DNA of 64,000 nucleotides, from contig NZ_AFOZ01000013.1 in NCBI RefSeq assembly GCF_000217915.1, positions 124,001 to 188,000 of the forward strand, read 5' to 3'. The position numbers and the translations under genes were made by a program. Source of the DNA: Shewanella sp. HN-41. GTDB lineage: Bacteria; Pseudomonadota; Gammaproteobacteria; Enterobacterales; Shewanellaceae. The notes beneath the pieces are model-generated. The model saw only the letters and a program-made list of their open reading frames with translations, ran no database searches and was not told where the DNA came from. This document shows, in pieces, positions 9,788 to 19,618 of the stretch (position 1 is its first letter; each line of letters begins with the position of its first letter).

Positions 9788-11050
9788 CTAGGATTTTTTC
9801 TTTCTCGCAATTTTACTGGCTTTTTTCGCCGCTTCTTTTTTGCTGGTCTTTTTAGCGGCTTCCTTCGCCTTAACCTTCGCTTTTTTCTTGGTTGGCGTAC
9901 GTGCTTCTTTATTTTTAGGGCGCAATTCTTCGATCACGCGACGCTTCAATGGCAGTTCGATATAACGCTCAATCTTACCAACGATACGCATATCGTGGGC
10001 TTCTGCCAGTGAAATCGCCGTGCCCTTAGCTCCCGCACGGCCCGTGCGGCCAATACGATGGATATAAGTGTCGGCCGAGCGTGGCATATCAAAGTTGATA
10101 ACATGGCTGATATCGTCGATATCGATACCGCGGGCGGCCACATCGGTTGCGAGTAAGACGTTGACTTCACCCTTAGTGAAACGGCTCAGGGCTTGGAAGC
10201 GTTTCTTTTGTTCCATATCGCCACGCATAAAGGCGCAGGCAATACCAGCTTTAAGTAGTTGGCCTTCAAGGGTAGAAACAATGTCGCGGGTCTTAACGAA
10301 GACGATGGCGCGCTTCACATCCTCTTGACGCAGCAAGTGGCACAGCAGGGCAAATTTATGCTCTTTATCGTCGGCAAGATGGATCCATTGATGGATCTTG
10401 GCTTTTTCACTGCGGGGGGCATCGACATCGATTTCGATAGGATCATTTAGCACTTCACGGGCAAAACGATGTACGCCACCGCCTTCTAAGGTCGCAGAAA
10501 ACAACATATTTTGTTTACGGCCTTGGGCTTCGAGGGCGATAGCTTGCACCACAGATGAAAAGCCCATATCGAGCATGCGATCGGCTTCATCTATGATTAA
10601 CACATCGACTTCTTCCGCGCTGAATTTACCCTTGTCCAAATATTCCATCAGACGACCTGGGGTAGCGACCAGAATGTCCACATTGCCAGCTAAGGCTTCT
10701 TCCTGTGGAGCATAGGGAACGCCACCGGTGATGATGGCAATATCTAACCCTTGGCCCGTGGCTAAGTGGCAAGCATAGCGGTGAATTTGGCTGGCTAACT
10801 CACGGGTGGGTGTGAGTATCAAAATACGAGCTTGCCCTGGGAATCGACGGGGGAAGTCGATTAAATGTTGTAATGCGGGCAGTAAAAAGCTTGCGGTTTT
10901 ACCTGTGCCTGTCGGAGCGCGCGCCAGAATGTCCCTTTGCTCTAGGGCATAAGGAATCGTTTCTTGCTGGATAGTAGTGGGCGAATGATGCCCCATGGCT
11001 TTAAGTGACTCTAATAAACTAGGGTCAAGTTGGAAATCTTCAAATTGCAT
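9788..11050 (-). CDS. srmB: DEAD-box ATP-dependent RNA helicase SrmB
   Basis: This 420-residue protein has a full helicase core: Q motif (FQLDPSLLESL then TTIQQ), Walker A (APTGTGKT), PTREL, TPGR, DEAD, SAT, and motif VI (HRIGRTGRAG). The C-terminal tail of about 45 residues is almost entirely Lys, Ala and Arg, fitting RNA binding. SrmB helps assemble the early 50S ribosomal subunit. Assignment to SrmB rather than RhlE or DbpA rests on the short C-terminus, the overall match, and the nearby trmN6, which adjoins srmB in Escherichia coli. Confidence 0.92.
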   Translation of the reverse strand: MQFEDFQLDPSLLESLKAMGHHSPTTIQQETIPYALEQRDILARAPTGTGKTASFLLPALQHLIDFPRRFPGQARILILTPTRELASQIHRYACHLATGQGLDIAIITGGVPYAPQEEALAGNVDILVATPGRLMEYLDKGKFSAEEVDVLIIDEADRMLDMGFSSVVQAIALEAQGRKQNMLFSATLEGGGVHRFAREVLNDPIEIDVDAPRSEKAKIHQWIHLADDKEHKFALLCHLLRQEDVKRAIVFVKTRDIVSTLEGQLLKAGIACAFMRGDMEQKKRFQALSRFTKGEVNVLLATDVAARGIDIDDISHVINFDMPRSADTYIHRIGRTGRAGAKGTAISLAEAHDMRIVGKIERYIELPLKRRVIEELRPKNKEARTPTKKKAKVKAKEAAKKTSKKEAAKKASKIARKKKS

Positions 11051-11468
11051 GCGCGGCGTCTCGACGGATAATAGCCAAGCATTATAAAGGTTATAGTCGT
11101 TAACTTAAATAATTTAATCGGGAGAGGGTTTACTTTTACGCGGTTTGGCCGATGCAGTACGGGTCTGCATGGGTGAAGGCCTCGTCGCTGCTGCCGTTAG
11201 GGGAGTGGAACTTACCGTACTCGATTGCATTTGGAGGCAGACATTTTGCAAAAGATGTATAAGATAAAGAGAATATTGTAAAAGTATTGGCTTTTGTTGA
11301 GAAGGTTCGAAGGATTGATGGGATGTTAGCTGGAGTCTTAACAATAAATTGTGCTTATGGTGAATGAGCGTCATCCCATAGTACCCAAGTGTTAGCCCTG
11401 CTTGGATTGGTGTCGAAAATGTTGGTTACGATTAGGTTTTACGTTTCTAAAACATGGGCTTGGAATAT
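11051..11468. other. Intergenic region between divergent srmB and MHYT kinase
   Basis: About 400 bases separate two divergent genes, so promoters for both must lie here. An 86-codon minus-strand open frame exists but has no ribosome-binding site or recognisable protein features. I see no confident operator or structured RNA. Confidence 0.4.
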
Positions 11469-14400
11469 ATGGCTTTTGATTGGTTATCGCAGTTTTTTAT
11501 TTCTTCCCAAGACAGCCTCTTGCTGAATGTCTATTACAATCCCCTGTTAGTGACTATCTCGATTCTGATTGCGATTTTTTCGGCCTTTATGGCCTTTCAG
11601 GTCGTGACCCAAGCTGTGCATAGTCACTCTAAGTCTCGTAAGCAGATCATGTTGTTGACCGGGAGTGTTGTCCTTGGCGGTGGTGTCTGGTCGATGCATT
11701 TTATCGGCATGTTGGCCTTCGATTTATGTTCGCCCGTGACCTATGACTTTGGGCTCACGGCGTTATCCCTATTACCTAGCATCGGCGCCTCATGGGTGGC
11801 GCTTAACCTGCTATCTAAACCGAGTTTTAAGTTTTCCCAAGTCTTGATTAGCGGCGCCTTAGTCGGGGCGGGGATCGGGACCATGCACTATGTGGGCATG
11901 GCGGCCATGGAGATGGCGCCGTTACTGCGTTACGACCCATTGATTTTTGCACTATCGATAGTGGTTGCCGTGCTGTTAGCCATTATTGCGCTTTGGGTTC
12001 GCACCGGGCTGAATCAGCTTATTTCATCTAATATGAGCACTATTGCGAGTAATTTTATTGCCAGTATCGTGATGGGGCTGGCGATTTCGGGCATGCATTA
12101 CACTGGCATGGCCGCGGCGCGTTTTGTTAGGCCTGAAGGCCTAGAACTTAGCCAGCAGACCTCGGAAATCTCGTTCTATCTTGCGCTCGGCGTGTCTGTT
12201 ATTACCACAGTCATCATCTGTTTAGTGCTGATCGTGAATGTGATTTTTAAATATAAGGATTTGTCGCTACTGGCAAAATCCAATGAAGACAGAATGCGTG
12301 CCATGATGAATACCGCCATCGATGGCATTATTACTATCGATGGGCTGGGCATCATAGTGAATGTGAACAAAGCGGTGACGACTATCTTAGGTTGGTCATC
12401 TGTCGAATTGCTGGGCGCGAATGTGAAAAAAATCGTGCCAGAGTCGATTCGCCCTCACCATGATAGCTATTTAGCTAAGTATGTTGAGACTGGTGAGGCC
12501 CAAATTATCGGTACAGGGCGAGAGGTTCAAGCACAGCATAGAGATGGTCATTTAGTGCCAGTTCGTCTCAGTATTGGCCATGTGATGCAAGGAAAAAACC
12601 ATTATTTTGTGGGCTTTATCTCCGATCTTAGCCAGCGTAATGAGATGGAACAAGAGCTTAAAAACAACGAAGCAAAGTTTCGTTCGCTGATCACCAATAT
12701 CCCCGGCATCGCCTATCGCTGTAAAAACACTGAGGGCTGGCCCATGGTGTTTATTAGTGATGCTGTGCAGACCATTATTGGTTATCCTGCCGCGGATTTT
12801 GAGCTTCCCCATCCTAAGCGCTTCTTCTCTGATCTCTATTATCCCGATGATATTGACGCTATACACGCTAAGGCTCGGCCGCCTACCTTTACAATGGAAT
12901 ATCGCATTATTCGGGCAGACGGCGAGGTGCGTTGGTTGTTCGAACACGGTAATTACATCCTCGATGAAACCAGCAACGAGGTGTGGATTGACGGCTTCTT
13001 AATGGATATTACCGAGCGTAAGGAGATGGAGCAGGATCTCGTTACGGCCAAGAACAATGCCGAGCAGGCGGCTGCGGCGCGCGCGGCCTTCTTGGCCAAC
13101 ATGAGCCATGAGATCCGCACACCGATGAATGCCATTATCGGCTTTAGCGATATCTTATTGGAGTCGATATTAGACGCAGATCAGCAAAAACAGCTCTCCA
13201 CCATCAATCGTTCCGCTAAGTCCTTACTGCATTTACTCAATGATGTGCTCGACAGCGCCAAGCTAGATAAGGGGAAATTAGAGTTAGAAAACCGTGTGTT
13301 TTGCTTAACCGATGAAATTGATACTGTGATTTCAACGCTTTGGTTGCAGGCGAAAAAACAGCGTCTATCCCTTGAGGTCGACGTTGCCCCCACTATGGCG
13401 GCGAACTTTATCGGCTCACCGGAGCGGATCCGCCAAGTGCTGATCAACTTGATTGGTAACGCCGTTAAATTTACCTGCGAGGGGACTGTGACGGTCAGAG
13501 TCTTCCCGCAAGACACTACCAAAGTCACCTTTGAGATTATCGATACTGGTATTGGCATGTCGCCAGAGCAGCTTAATCGGGTGTTTGAAGCATTTGCCCA
13601 AGCCGATGCTTCCATGAGCCGCAAATACGGTGGCACAGGGCTTGGGACTACTATTAGCAAGCAGTTGGTGGAACTGATGGGCGGAGAGATCACCGCCGAA
13701 AGTACCTTGGGCAAAGGCAGTACGTTTCGCTTTAGCATTCCTTTACTGCCCAGTTTAGAGCCGCTATCGACCCAGCACACCGACAATGGGTCCTTACCGC
13801 CACTGACAGTATTAGTGGTCGATGATATTCAGCAGAATATCGATCTCTTGTCGGTATGGTTAACGCGTCAGGGTCATAAAGTCATCACCGCCCGCGATGG
13901 CGAGCAGGCGTTATTGCGGATGCAAAAAGCCGACATAGATATCACCTTGATGGACTTGCAGATGCCGGTTATGGATGGACTGACGGCAGCTAAAATGCGC
14001 CGTGAGCAAGAAGTGCAGTTCCAGTTACCCTATATGCCGATCATCGCCTTGACCGCCAGCGTACTTGAGCAAGATAAGAGCGCCGCAGAGCAAGCCGGGA
14101 TGGATGGCTTTGCGAATAAGCCCATCGATTTCACTTTACTCACGCGAGAAATTGCTAGGGTATTACAGTTTAATTCGCCTGGACCTGCGTTTGAATCCCT
14201 ACCGCCATCGAGTGATTTGTTGGTAAACGAGGAAAAAGGCGTGAAGTTGTGGGGCTCTAAGCCGCTATTCATCAAAGAGTTGATGAAGTTTATAGCCCAA
14301 TGGCCAGAAAAGATTGAAATGCTACAACAGGCCATTAGCAAGCAAGATACAGCGACAATTAAACGCTTAAGCCATAGTTTGAAAGGCGTAAGCGGTAATC

Positions 14401-14810
14401 TGGGCCTCTTGCAATGGATGGTGCACTTTGCGCAGTTAGAGCAATTGGCTCAAGCTGATACCTTGGCCATTGATACCATGGAAGCAATAGTTGCTAAGAT
14501 CAACGATTCCCTCGTCGAGATTGGTGATTATATTGAGAGCACCATAGAGCTATCGGCAACCGCATCTGAGAGTAGCCAAGAGGGGAGCAGCGATCCCGCG
14601 CAATTGTTAGCACATATTGATGCCTTGCTCGCATCTATTGCCCACCATAGTTTTGAAGAGTCTGATCTTGAGGTGCTTACCGCTCGTATTGATGAGCATC
14701 TTCGCCTCAGGGTGGCGATGATTACCGAAGCCTTAGACAACTTTGATTTTGATATTGCCCATAATGAATTGACTGAGTTACGGGTTTCTCTCACCGCAAA
14801 TAAGGAGTAG
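11469..14810 (+). CDS. MHYT-domain hybrid sensor histidine kinase
   Basis: About 1113 residues from ATG 11469, which has a GGA stretch 5 bases upstream; ATG 11454 is in frame but has no Shine-Dalgarno. A seven-helix MHYT domain (about 20-260) has three motifs: MHFIGM, MHYVGM and MHYTGM. These motifs are proposed in the literature to bind a metal and sense a diatomic gas. Two PAS regions follow. Then come a HisKA domain with phospho-acceptor His in MSHEIRTPMN, an ATPase (N box INLIGNAVKF, G1 DTGIGM), a receiver (Asp in LMDLQMPVMDG) and a C-terminal Hpt domain (His in LSHSLKGVSG). All relay residues are present. The HD-GYP regulator two bases downstream is the obvious output. Confidence 0.93.
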   Translation: MAFDWLSQFFISSQDSLLLNVYYNPLLVTISILIAIFSAFMAFQVVTQAVHSHSKSRKQIMLLTGSVVLGGGVWSMHFIGMLAFDLCSPVTYDFGLTALSLLPSIGASWVALNLLSKPSFKFSQVLISGALVGAGIGTMHYVGMAAMEMAPLLRYDPLIFALSIVVAVLLAIIALWVRTGLNQLISSNMSTIASNFIASIVMGLAISGMHYTGMAAARFVRPEGLELSQQTSEISFYLALGVSVITTVIICLVLIVNVIFKYKDLSLLAKSNEDRMRAMMNTAIDGIITIDGLGIIVNVNKAVTTILGWSSVELLGANVKKIVPESIRPHHDSYLAKYVETGEAQIIGTGREVQAQHRDGHLVPVRLSIGHVMQGKNHYFVGFISDLSQRNEMEQELKNNEAKFRSLITNIPGIAYRCKNTEGWPMVFISDAVQTIIGYPAADFELPHPKRFFSDLYYPDDIDAIHAKARPPTFTMEYRIIRADGEVRWLFEHGNYILDETSNEVWIDGFLMDITERKEMEQDLVTAKNNAEQAAAARAAFLANMSHEIRTPMNAIIGFSDILLESILDADQQKQLSTINRSAKSLLHLLNDVLDSAKLDKGKLELENRVFCLTDEIDTVISTLWLQAKKQRLSLEVDVAPTMAANFIGSPERIRQVLINLIGNAVKFTCEGTVTVRVFPQDTTKVTFEIIDTGIGMSPEQLNRVFEAFAQADASMSRKYGGTGLGTTISKQLVELMGGEITAESTLGKGSTFRFSIPLLPSLEPLSTQHTDNGSLPPLTVLVVDDIQQNIDLLSVWLTRQGHKVITARDGEQALLRMQKADIDITLMDLQMPVMDGLTAAKMRREQEVQFQLPYMPIIALTASVLEQDKSAAEQAGMDGFANKPIDFTLLTREIARVLQFNSPGPAFESLPPSSDLLVNEEKGVKLWGSKPLFIKELMKFIAQWPEKIEMLQQAISKQDTATIKRLSHSLKGVSGNLGLLQWMVHFAQLEQLAQADTLAIDTMEAIVAKINDSLVEIGDYIESTIELSATASESSQEGSSDPAQLLAHIDALLASIAHHSFEESDLEVLTARIDEHLRLRVAMITEALDNFDFDIAHNELTELRVSLTANKE

Positions 14811-14812
14811 CA

Positions 14813-15808
14813 ATGCAGCCTACATCTGAAGATAAGAAAACCTTATTATTGGTGGATGATGAGCCAGTTAACTTACGGGTGTTAAAGCAAGTTTTACATC
14901 AGGATTATCATCTTATCTTTGCCAAAAGCGGCGAAGAGGCATTGCGTCTGGCGCAAACTGAACAGCCATCGCTGATCCTCCTCGACATTATGATGCCCAA
15001 TATGACTGGGTTAGAAGTCTGTCAGTTGCTCAAAAATATCCCTGAGACTCAGTCGATCCCGGTCATTTTTGTCACCGCACTGAATGATGAGCATGACGAA
15101 GCCGCGGGCTTTGCCGTGGGTGGGGTGGATTACATTGTGAAGCCGATTTCGGCCACCATAGTTAAAGCGCGGGTGAAAACCCATTTATCCTTAGTACAGG
15201 CCGATGAATTACGCCGCACTCGCTTGCAAGTGATCCAGCGTTTAGGTCGCGCCGCCGAATATAAAGATAACGAAACCGGCACCCATGTGCTGCGTATGAG
15301 CCATTACTCCAAAATTCTGGCACTAGCCTACGGTCTGAGTGAGGCGCAGGCGGATGATTTACTGCACGCGGCGCCTATGCACGATATAGGTAAAATCGGC
15401 ATTCCAGATAGCATCATGCTCAAGCCGGGTAAGTTAACCGATGATGAGTTTGCCATTATGAAAAACCATCCCCATATCGGCGCCGAGATTATCGGCGAAG
15501 CCGATTCCGAATTGCTGCGATTAGCCAAATCTGTGGCGTTGACCCACCACGAAAAGTGGGACGGTACCGGTTATCCTAATGGATTGAAAGGTGAGGAAAT
15601 CCCGTTAGAGGGACGCATAGTCGCCTTGGCCGATGTGTTTGACGCGCTCACCAGCAAACGTCCCTATAAAGACGCTTGGTCAATCGAGCAGACCATGGAC
15701 TATATCCATGAACAGAGTTGCGTGCATTTCGACCCTGAGTTAGTACGGTTATTTATCGAGAACTTAGATAAAGTGATTGAAATTAAAAATAAATGGATAG
15801 ATAACTAG
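14813..15808 (+). CDS. Response regulator with HD-GYP cyclic-di-GMP phosphodiesterase
   Basis: This 331-residue protein has an N-terminal receiver (acidic pair DDE, phospho-acceptor Asp58 in LLDIMMP, Lys in IVKP) and a C-terminal HD-GYP domain. The catalytic HDIGK (about 190-194) and HHEKWDGTGYP (about 245-255) are intact, so active hydrolysis of cyclic-di-GMP is expected. A strong AAGGAG lies six bases before the ATG and the gene starts two bases after the hybrid kinase stop. The pair should be cotranscribed and act as one phosphorelay. A hairpin without a T run follows. Confidence 0.93.
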   Translation: MQPTSEDKKTLLLVDDEPVNLRVLKQVLHQDYHLIFAKSGEEALRLAQTEQPSLILLDIMMPNMTGLEVCQLLKNIPETQSIPVIFVTALNDEHDEAAGFAVGGVDYIVKPISATIVKARVKTHLSLVQADELRRTRLQVIQRLGRAAEYKDNETGTHVLRMSHYSKILALAYGLSEAQADDLLHAAPMHDIGKIGIPDSIMLKPGKLTDDEFAIMKNHPHIGAEIIGEADSELLRLAKSVALTHHEKWDGTGYPNGLKGEEIPLEGRIVALADVFDALTSKRPYKDAWSIEQTMDYIHEQSCVHFDPELVRLFIENLDKVIEIKNKWIDN

Positions 15809-15815
15809 CACGGTG

Positions 15816-15842
15816 GATAAGGCTCATGAGTAGAGCCTTATC
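15816..15842. terminator. Hairpin between HD-GYP gene and trmN6
   Basis: A perfect 10-bp stem (GATAAGGCTC/GAGCCTTATC) with a 7-base loop lies between two convergent genes. It lacks a proper T run, so termination strength is uncertain. Confidence 0.5.
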
Positions 15843-15853
15843 GCTGAAGGTTG

Positions 15854-16564
15854 TTAAAGCTTAAGATAGAAACCCTTAGTTAGTTCAATCATTTGCTCTG
15901 TATAGTTGCCATCTTCCCCACGGATGGTGAGCTCAGTGTGTTGGCATGGCTCATTCTGGGTTTTAGTCAATAACAGCAGCACGCGATTCGCCGCTTTATT
16001 CTCCACACTTTTTACCCACACTGCCTGCACGAGATAAAGTTCAGCGTGATTAAGGCAGGTTTTAAAGCGTGCTAGGCTTTGGATCGGCAGAATAAGGCTG
16101 GCGTATCCCTTAGGTGACAAACATCGAGTTATTGCGTCAAGCAAGGGGGTAAAGCCTAGGGTCTCTGTGTGGCGCGCTATTGCCCTGTGGTGTTCGCTCG
16201 CTTTGGGGCCATGCTCAAAGTAGGGCGGATTGCAGATGATATGGTCGAAATATCCTTGATACTGAGCCTGTTGGCAAAAGCTCTGAATATCGCAATGAAT
16301 AATATTACATCTATCCGCCCAAGGACTTTGCGCCATATTGTATTGGCATGCGCTGGCGGCTGTTACTTCAAGCTCGACTGCGGTGATCTGTCCTCGGCTA
16401 CGCTGCGCCGCCATTAAACTCAATAAGCCACTCCCAGCGCCAATATCGAGGATATGCTTTGCCTGAGCGAGTGGAGCCCATGCACCTAACATCACTCCGT
16501 CTGTGCTAACGGACATGCCGCAATTAAGATCATCGATATGGAACTGCTTAAAGGTAAATGCCAT
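15854..16564 (-). CDS. trmN6: tRNA1(Val) adenine-37 N6-methyltransferase
   Basis: About 236 residues from ATG 16564; a TTG nine bases upstream is in frame but less likely. It has a class I methyltransferase fold with the SAM-binding motif [12 protein letters not shown] and the catalytic NPPY motif of N6-adenine methylases. The start ([10 protein letters not shown]) and length match the YfiC/TrmN6 family, which methylates A37 of tRNA1(Val). In Escherichia coli this gene adjoins srmB; here a two-gene signalling module lies between them. Confidence 0.9.
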   Translation of the reverse strand: MAFTFKQFHIDDLNCGMSVSTDGVMLGAWAPLAQAKHILDIGAGSGLLSLMAAQRSRGQITAVELEVTAASACQYNMAQSPWADRCNIIHCDIQSFCQQAQYQGYFDHIICNPPYFEHGPKASEHHRAIARHTETLGFTPLLDAITRCLSPKGYASLILPIQSLARFKTCLNHAELYLVQAVWVKSVENKAANRVLLLLTKTQNEPCQHTELTIRGEDGNYTEQMIELTKGFYLKL

Positions 16565-17097
16565 GGGTATCAAATTATCAAGTGAATAATGGAGAGGGAT
16601 TTAAGGTCATCGCTATTTTAAAGGGCTGGTTGAGCTTTCGCTAAGATTTTTATATGCAAGAGAAATAAGTCTATTCTTCCATTTGATTTAGTTTTTGTGT
16701 TTTTTATGCTGTTTTGAATCGAAGTTCACTTAATTAACAGTTTAATTTATTACTTCGGTAACGCATTGTTAGCAGTTAATTAGCATTGCCGTGCATTTTT
16801 CTTAAAAATAACCTTGTTTGTTGTATTTGTTTTGAAATTCTGATATTAGTTTCGCCCCCATTTTTAATCAATTTTATGATTAACGGATAGGTAAACGGGT
16901 TTTTAGGTGAATAAATCGGCAGCAAAGCCAATTTTTTGTTCATTTTTGTTTATAAACTCAGCAGATATCGCACATATTTACCACGGAATTGTGTAAACAT
17001 AGATTTGCACTCCGAATGGGCTTTGTTTTAGCTATGGCTAATCGACACATAATCACTTAAGTTTGTCAAAAAACAATAAGACAAGATGGGGCTTTCA
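16565..17097. other. AT-rich intergenic region upstream of brnQ
   Basis: About 530 bases separate divergent trmN6 and brnQ. The base composition is clearly more AT-rich than the flanking genes, with several T runs. There is no open frame of note, no RNA gene and no repeat. It presumably carries the brnQ promoter, but I cannot place it with confidence. Confidence 0.4.
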
Positions 17098-18500
17098 GTG
17101 CAAGACAATCATATGAGTATCGGGGATACATTAGGCTTAGGTTTTATGACCTTTGCATTTTTTTGGGCGCAGGTAACTTAATATTCCCCCCCTTTGCAGG
17201 GATGTTAGCGGGTGGCAATATGCCCCTCGCCATGCTGGGTTTTTTAATCACCGCCGTAGGTTTACCTTTAGTTGGACTCATCGCTGTCGCTAAGGCTCAA
17301 GGTAAGGTTATGGCTATGCTGCCAGTATTTGCAGCAACGGCATTGGCTATTGCGATTTATATTATTATTGGCCCTGCGTTTGCCGCGCCGCGTACTGGTT
17401 TAGTGGCCTATGAGATTGGTGCTAAACCCTTTATCGATAACACCAGTGCGACGATTTTGCTGGGCCATTTAACCCTCAATTTATCACAACTGATTTATAC
17501 CCTAGGTTTCTTCACTGTCACTATGTTGTTGGCACTTTTCCCCGGTAAGTTACTCGACAGTGTTGGTAAGGTATTAACGCCTATCCTATTGATATTGTTG
17601 GTTGGATTGGCTGCGTCTGTGCTATTTCTGCCCGCGTCCGAAGTAGGCCAAGCCGTAGGCGATTATCAACAGCATCCGTTGACCAAAGGTATTTTGGAAG
17701 GCTATAACACTATGGATACTTTGGCGTCCTTAATGTTTGGTATGTTGATTATCGATATCCTGCGCAAAAATGGGATAGAACAGCCGAGTGCACAGACTAA
17801 GTATCTTATTCGTGCGGCTTTGATTGCGGCATCCGGACTCGCTTTTGTTTATGTTTCTTTGTTCTTTTTAGGGGCAACGGCGGGGGATATTGCTCAAGGA
17901 GCCAAAAATGGCGGCGAAATTTTAACAAATTACGTCACCCATGAATTTGGTAGCTTAGGCACTGTTTTACTCTCAACTGTCGTGACCTTAGCCTGTTTAA
18001 CTACGGCGGTTGGCCTTGTTAGTGCCTGCTCCGAGTTCTTCAATGAGCTAATGCCAAAATTATCCTACCGTTTGTTAGTGGTCCTGTTAAGTGCTATCTG
18101 CGCCGTGATCGCCAACGTCGGGTTAACTCAGCTTATTGCTATTAGTATCCCAGTGTTGATGACGATTTATCCTGTGGCGATTGCCCTAGTGGCCGTCACT
18201 TTCCTGACGACTCATTTTGCCAAGCCGCAGTTTGCCCACCGTGCAACGCTGTCGGTGGCACTGTTGTTTGGGATCTTCGACGGTATGAAAGTGGCTGCAA
18301 GCAGTTTAACGGGCGCCGATGGTAAAGGGGTTAACGCTATTGCCCAAGGTTTTATCGATCTTGTTAGTGCTATGGCGCCGGCCCTATCAATTTTGCCATT
18401 GTATGAGGAAGGTATGGCGTGGTTACTGCCGACCCTTGTCGTTATCGTGCTCTGTTTGGTCTTAGGTCGCGGCGGCGCTAAAACAGCGACAACCGCTTAA
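17098..18500 (+). pseudogene. brnQ: Branched-chain amino acid transporter BrnQ, frameshifted
   Basis: The protein is a LIVCS-type sodium or proton symporter for Leu, Ile and Val with about 12 TM helices. The N-terminal segment (GTG 17098; in-frame ATGs at 17086 and 17113) encodes DTLGLGFMTFAFF. It then loses frame in a run of seven T residues (17158-17164). The rest of the protein, GAGNLIFPPFAGM onward, is open in another frame to 18500. Eight T would give FFLGAGNLIFPP, the expected family sequence. The remaining 445 codons are intact, so this is either a very recent mutation, a sequencing error in a homopolymer, or a frame rescued by slippage. Confidence 0.85.
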
Positions 18501-18539
18501 GGGAAAGTCTGCCTGTCATAGTTCAATTAGGTTAATATC

Positions 18540-18570
18540 AACGGCGTATCATTCGATTACGCCGTTTTTT
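18540..18570 (+). terminator. Terminator after brnQ
   Basis: A 9-bp perfect stem (AACGGCGTA/TACGCCGTT) with a 9-base loop runs straight into six T residues. It sits 12 bases before the xerD start, so its 3' arm is close to the xerD ribosome-binding site. Confidence 0.85.
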
Positions 18571-18581
18571 ATGGAGTTTTT

Positions 18582-19484
18582 GTGCCTAAGACATATCGGA
18601 GCGATCCGCTTATCGATGCATTTCTCGATGATCTCTGGTCCAGTAAAGGGCTCAGTGATAACACGCTGAGTGCCTATCGTACCGATTTAAGCCATTTTGA
18701 CCGTTATCACGGGAATCGGGGGCTGACGCTATGCGAGGTCTCGCAGGCGGATGTTCGCGCATATCTGGCGTACAGGGTTGAACAAAACTTTGCCCGCACT
18801 AGCAGTGCTAGATTGCTCAGTAGTTTACGGCGTTTTTATACTTATTTGGTGCAGACCAAGCAGGTATCAGTCGACCCTATGGCCTTGGTTGAATCACCTA
18901 AATTAACGCGGCATTTGCCCGATTCTTTAAGTGAATCCCAGGTTGATCGATTGCTCGCAGAGCCGAATGCCGATGACCCCGTAGAATGTCGTGATAAAGC
19001 CATGCTCGAGTTGTTATACGCCACCGGATTACGGGTGAGTGAGCTGGTGGGATTAACCATGGAGCAGATGAGCCTACGCCAAGGTTTAGTGCGTATTGTG
19101 GGTAAGGGCGGTAAAGAACGCTTAGTTCCATTAGGGGAACAGGCCATTACCGAGGTTGAAGCCTATTTGAAGTTTGCACGTCAGGAACTGCTGGGACATA
19201 AACAGTCGGATGTTGTATTTCCCTCTAAACGTGGACAAATGATGACCCGGCAAACCTTCTGGCATCGCATTAAACTCTATGCCTTGCGGGCTGGGATCGA
19301 AACCGCATTATCGCCGCATACCCTACGCCACGCCTTTGCGACCCATTTGCTCAACCATGGCGCCGATTTGAGGGTGGTGCAATTGCTTTTAGGGCACAGT
19401 GATTTATCCACCACACAGATCTACACCCATGTGGCTCGGGCAAGGTTGCAGGAGTTACATCAACAGCACCATCCACGCGGTTGA
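18582..19484 (+). CDS. xerD: Site-specific tyrosine recombinase XerD
   Basis: This 300-residue protein has a GTG start preceded by ATGGAG. The N-terminal SAM-like core-binding domain is followed by the catalytic domain. Catalytic residues are visible in order: Arg in ATGLRVSEL, His-x-x-Arg in SPHTLRHAFATH, the second His in LLGHSDL, and the tyrosine nucleophile in IYTHV. With XerC (elsewhere) it resolves chromosome dimers at dif during division, under FtsK control. The xerD-dsbC-recJ order is the same as in enterobacteria, which supports XerD over XerC or an integrase. Confidence 0.96.
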   Translation: MPKTYRSDPLIDAFLDDLWSSKGLSDNTLSAYRTDLSHFDRYHGNRGLTLCEVSQADVRAYLAYRVEQNFARTSSARLLSSLRRFYTYLVQTKQVSVDPMALVESPKLTRHLPDSLSESQVDRLLAEPNADDPVECRDKAMLELLYATGLRVSELVGLTMEQMSLRQGLVRIVGKGGKERLVPLGEQAITEVEAYLKFARQELLGHKQSDVVFPSKRGQMMTRQTFWHRIKLYALRAGIETALSPHTLRHAFATHLLNHGADLRVVQLLLGHSDLSTTQIYTHVARARLQELHQQHHPRG

Positions 19485-19618
19485 ATTTAGTTACAGTATA
19501 AATTTGCATTCTGCACCGCTTGTATGTAACTTTTTGCCCTCATACAGGGTCTATTGAGTATATCGCGTAAAAACGACCCAAATATCTCGCTGCTGCGACC
19601 CAATTTATAGGATGTACC

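Noticed and set aside
11114..11374. 86-codon minus-strand open frame upstream of srmB
   Set aside because: No ribosome-binding site, low-complexity composition and no family resemblance; it occupies a divergent promoter region.
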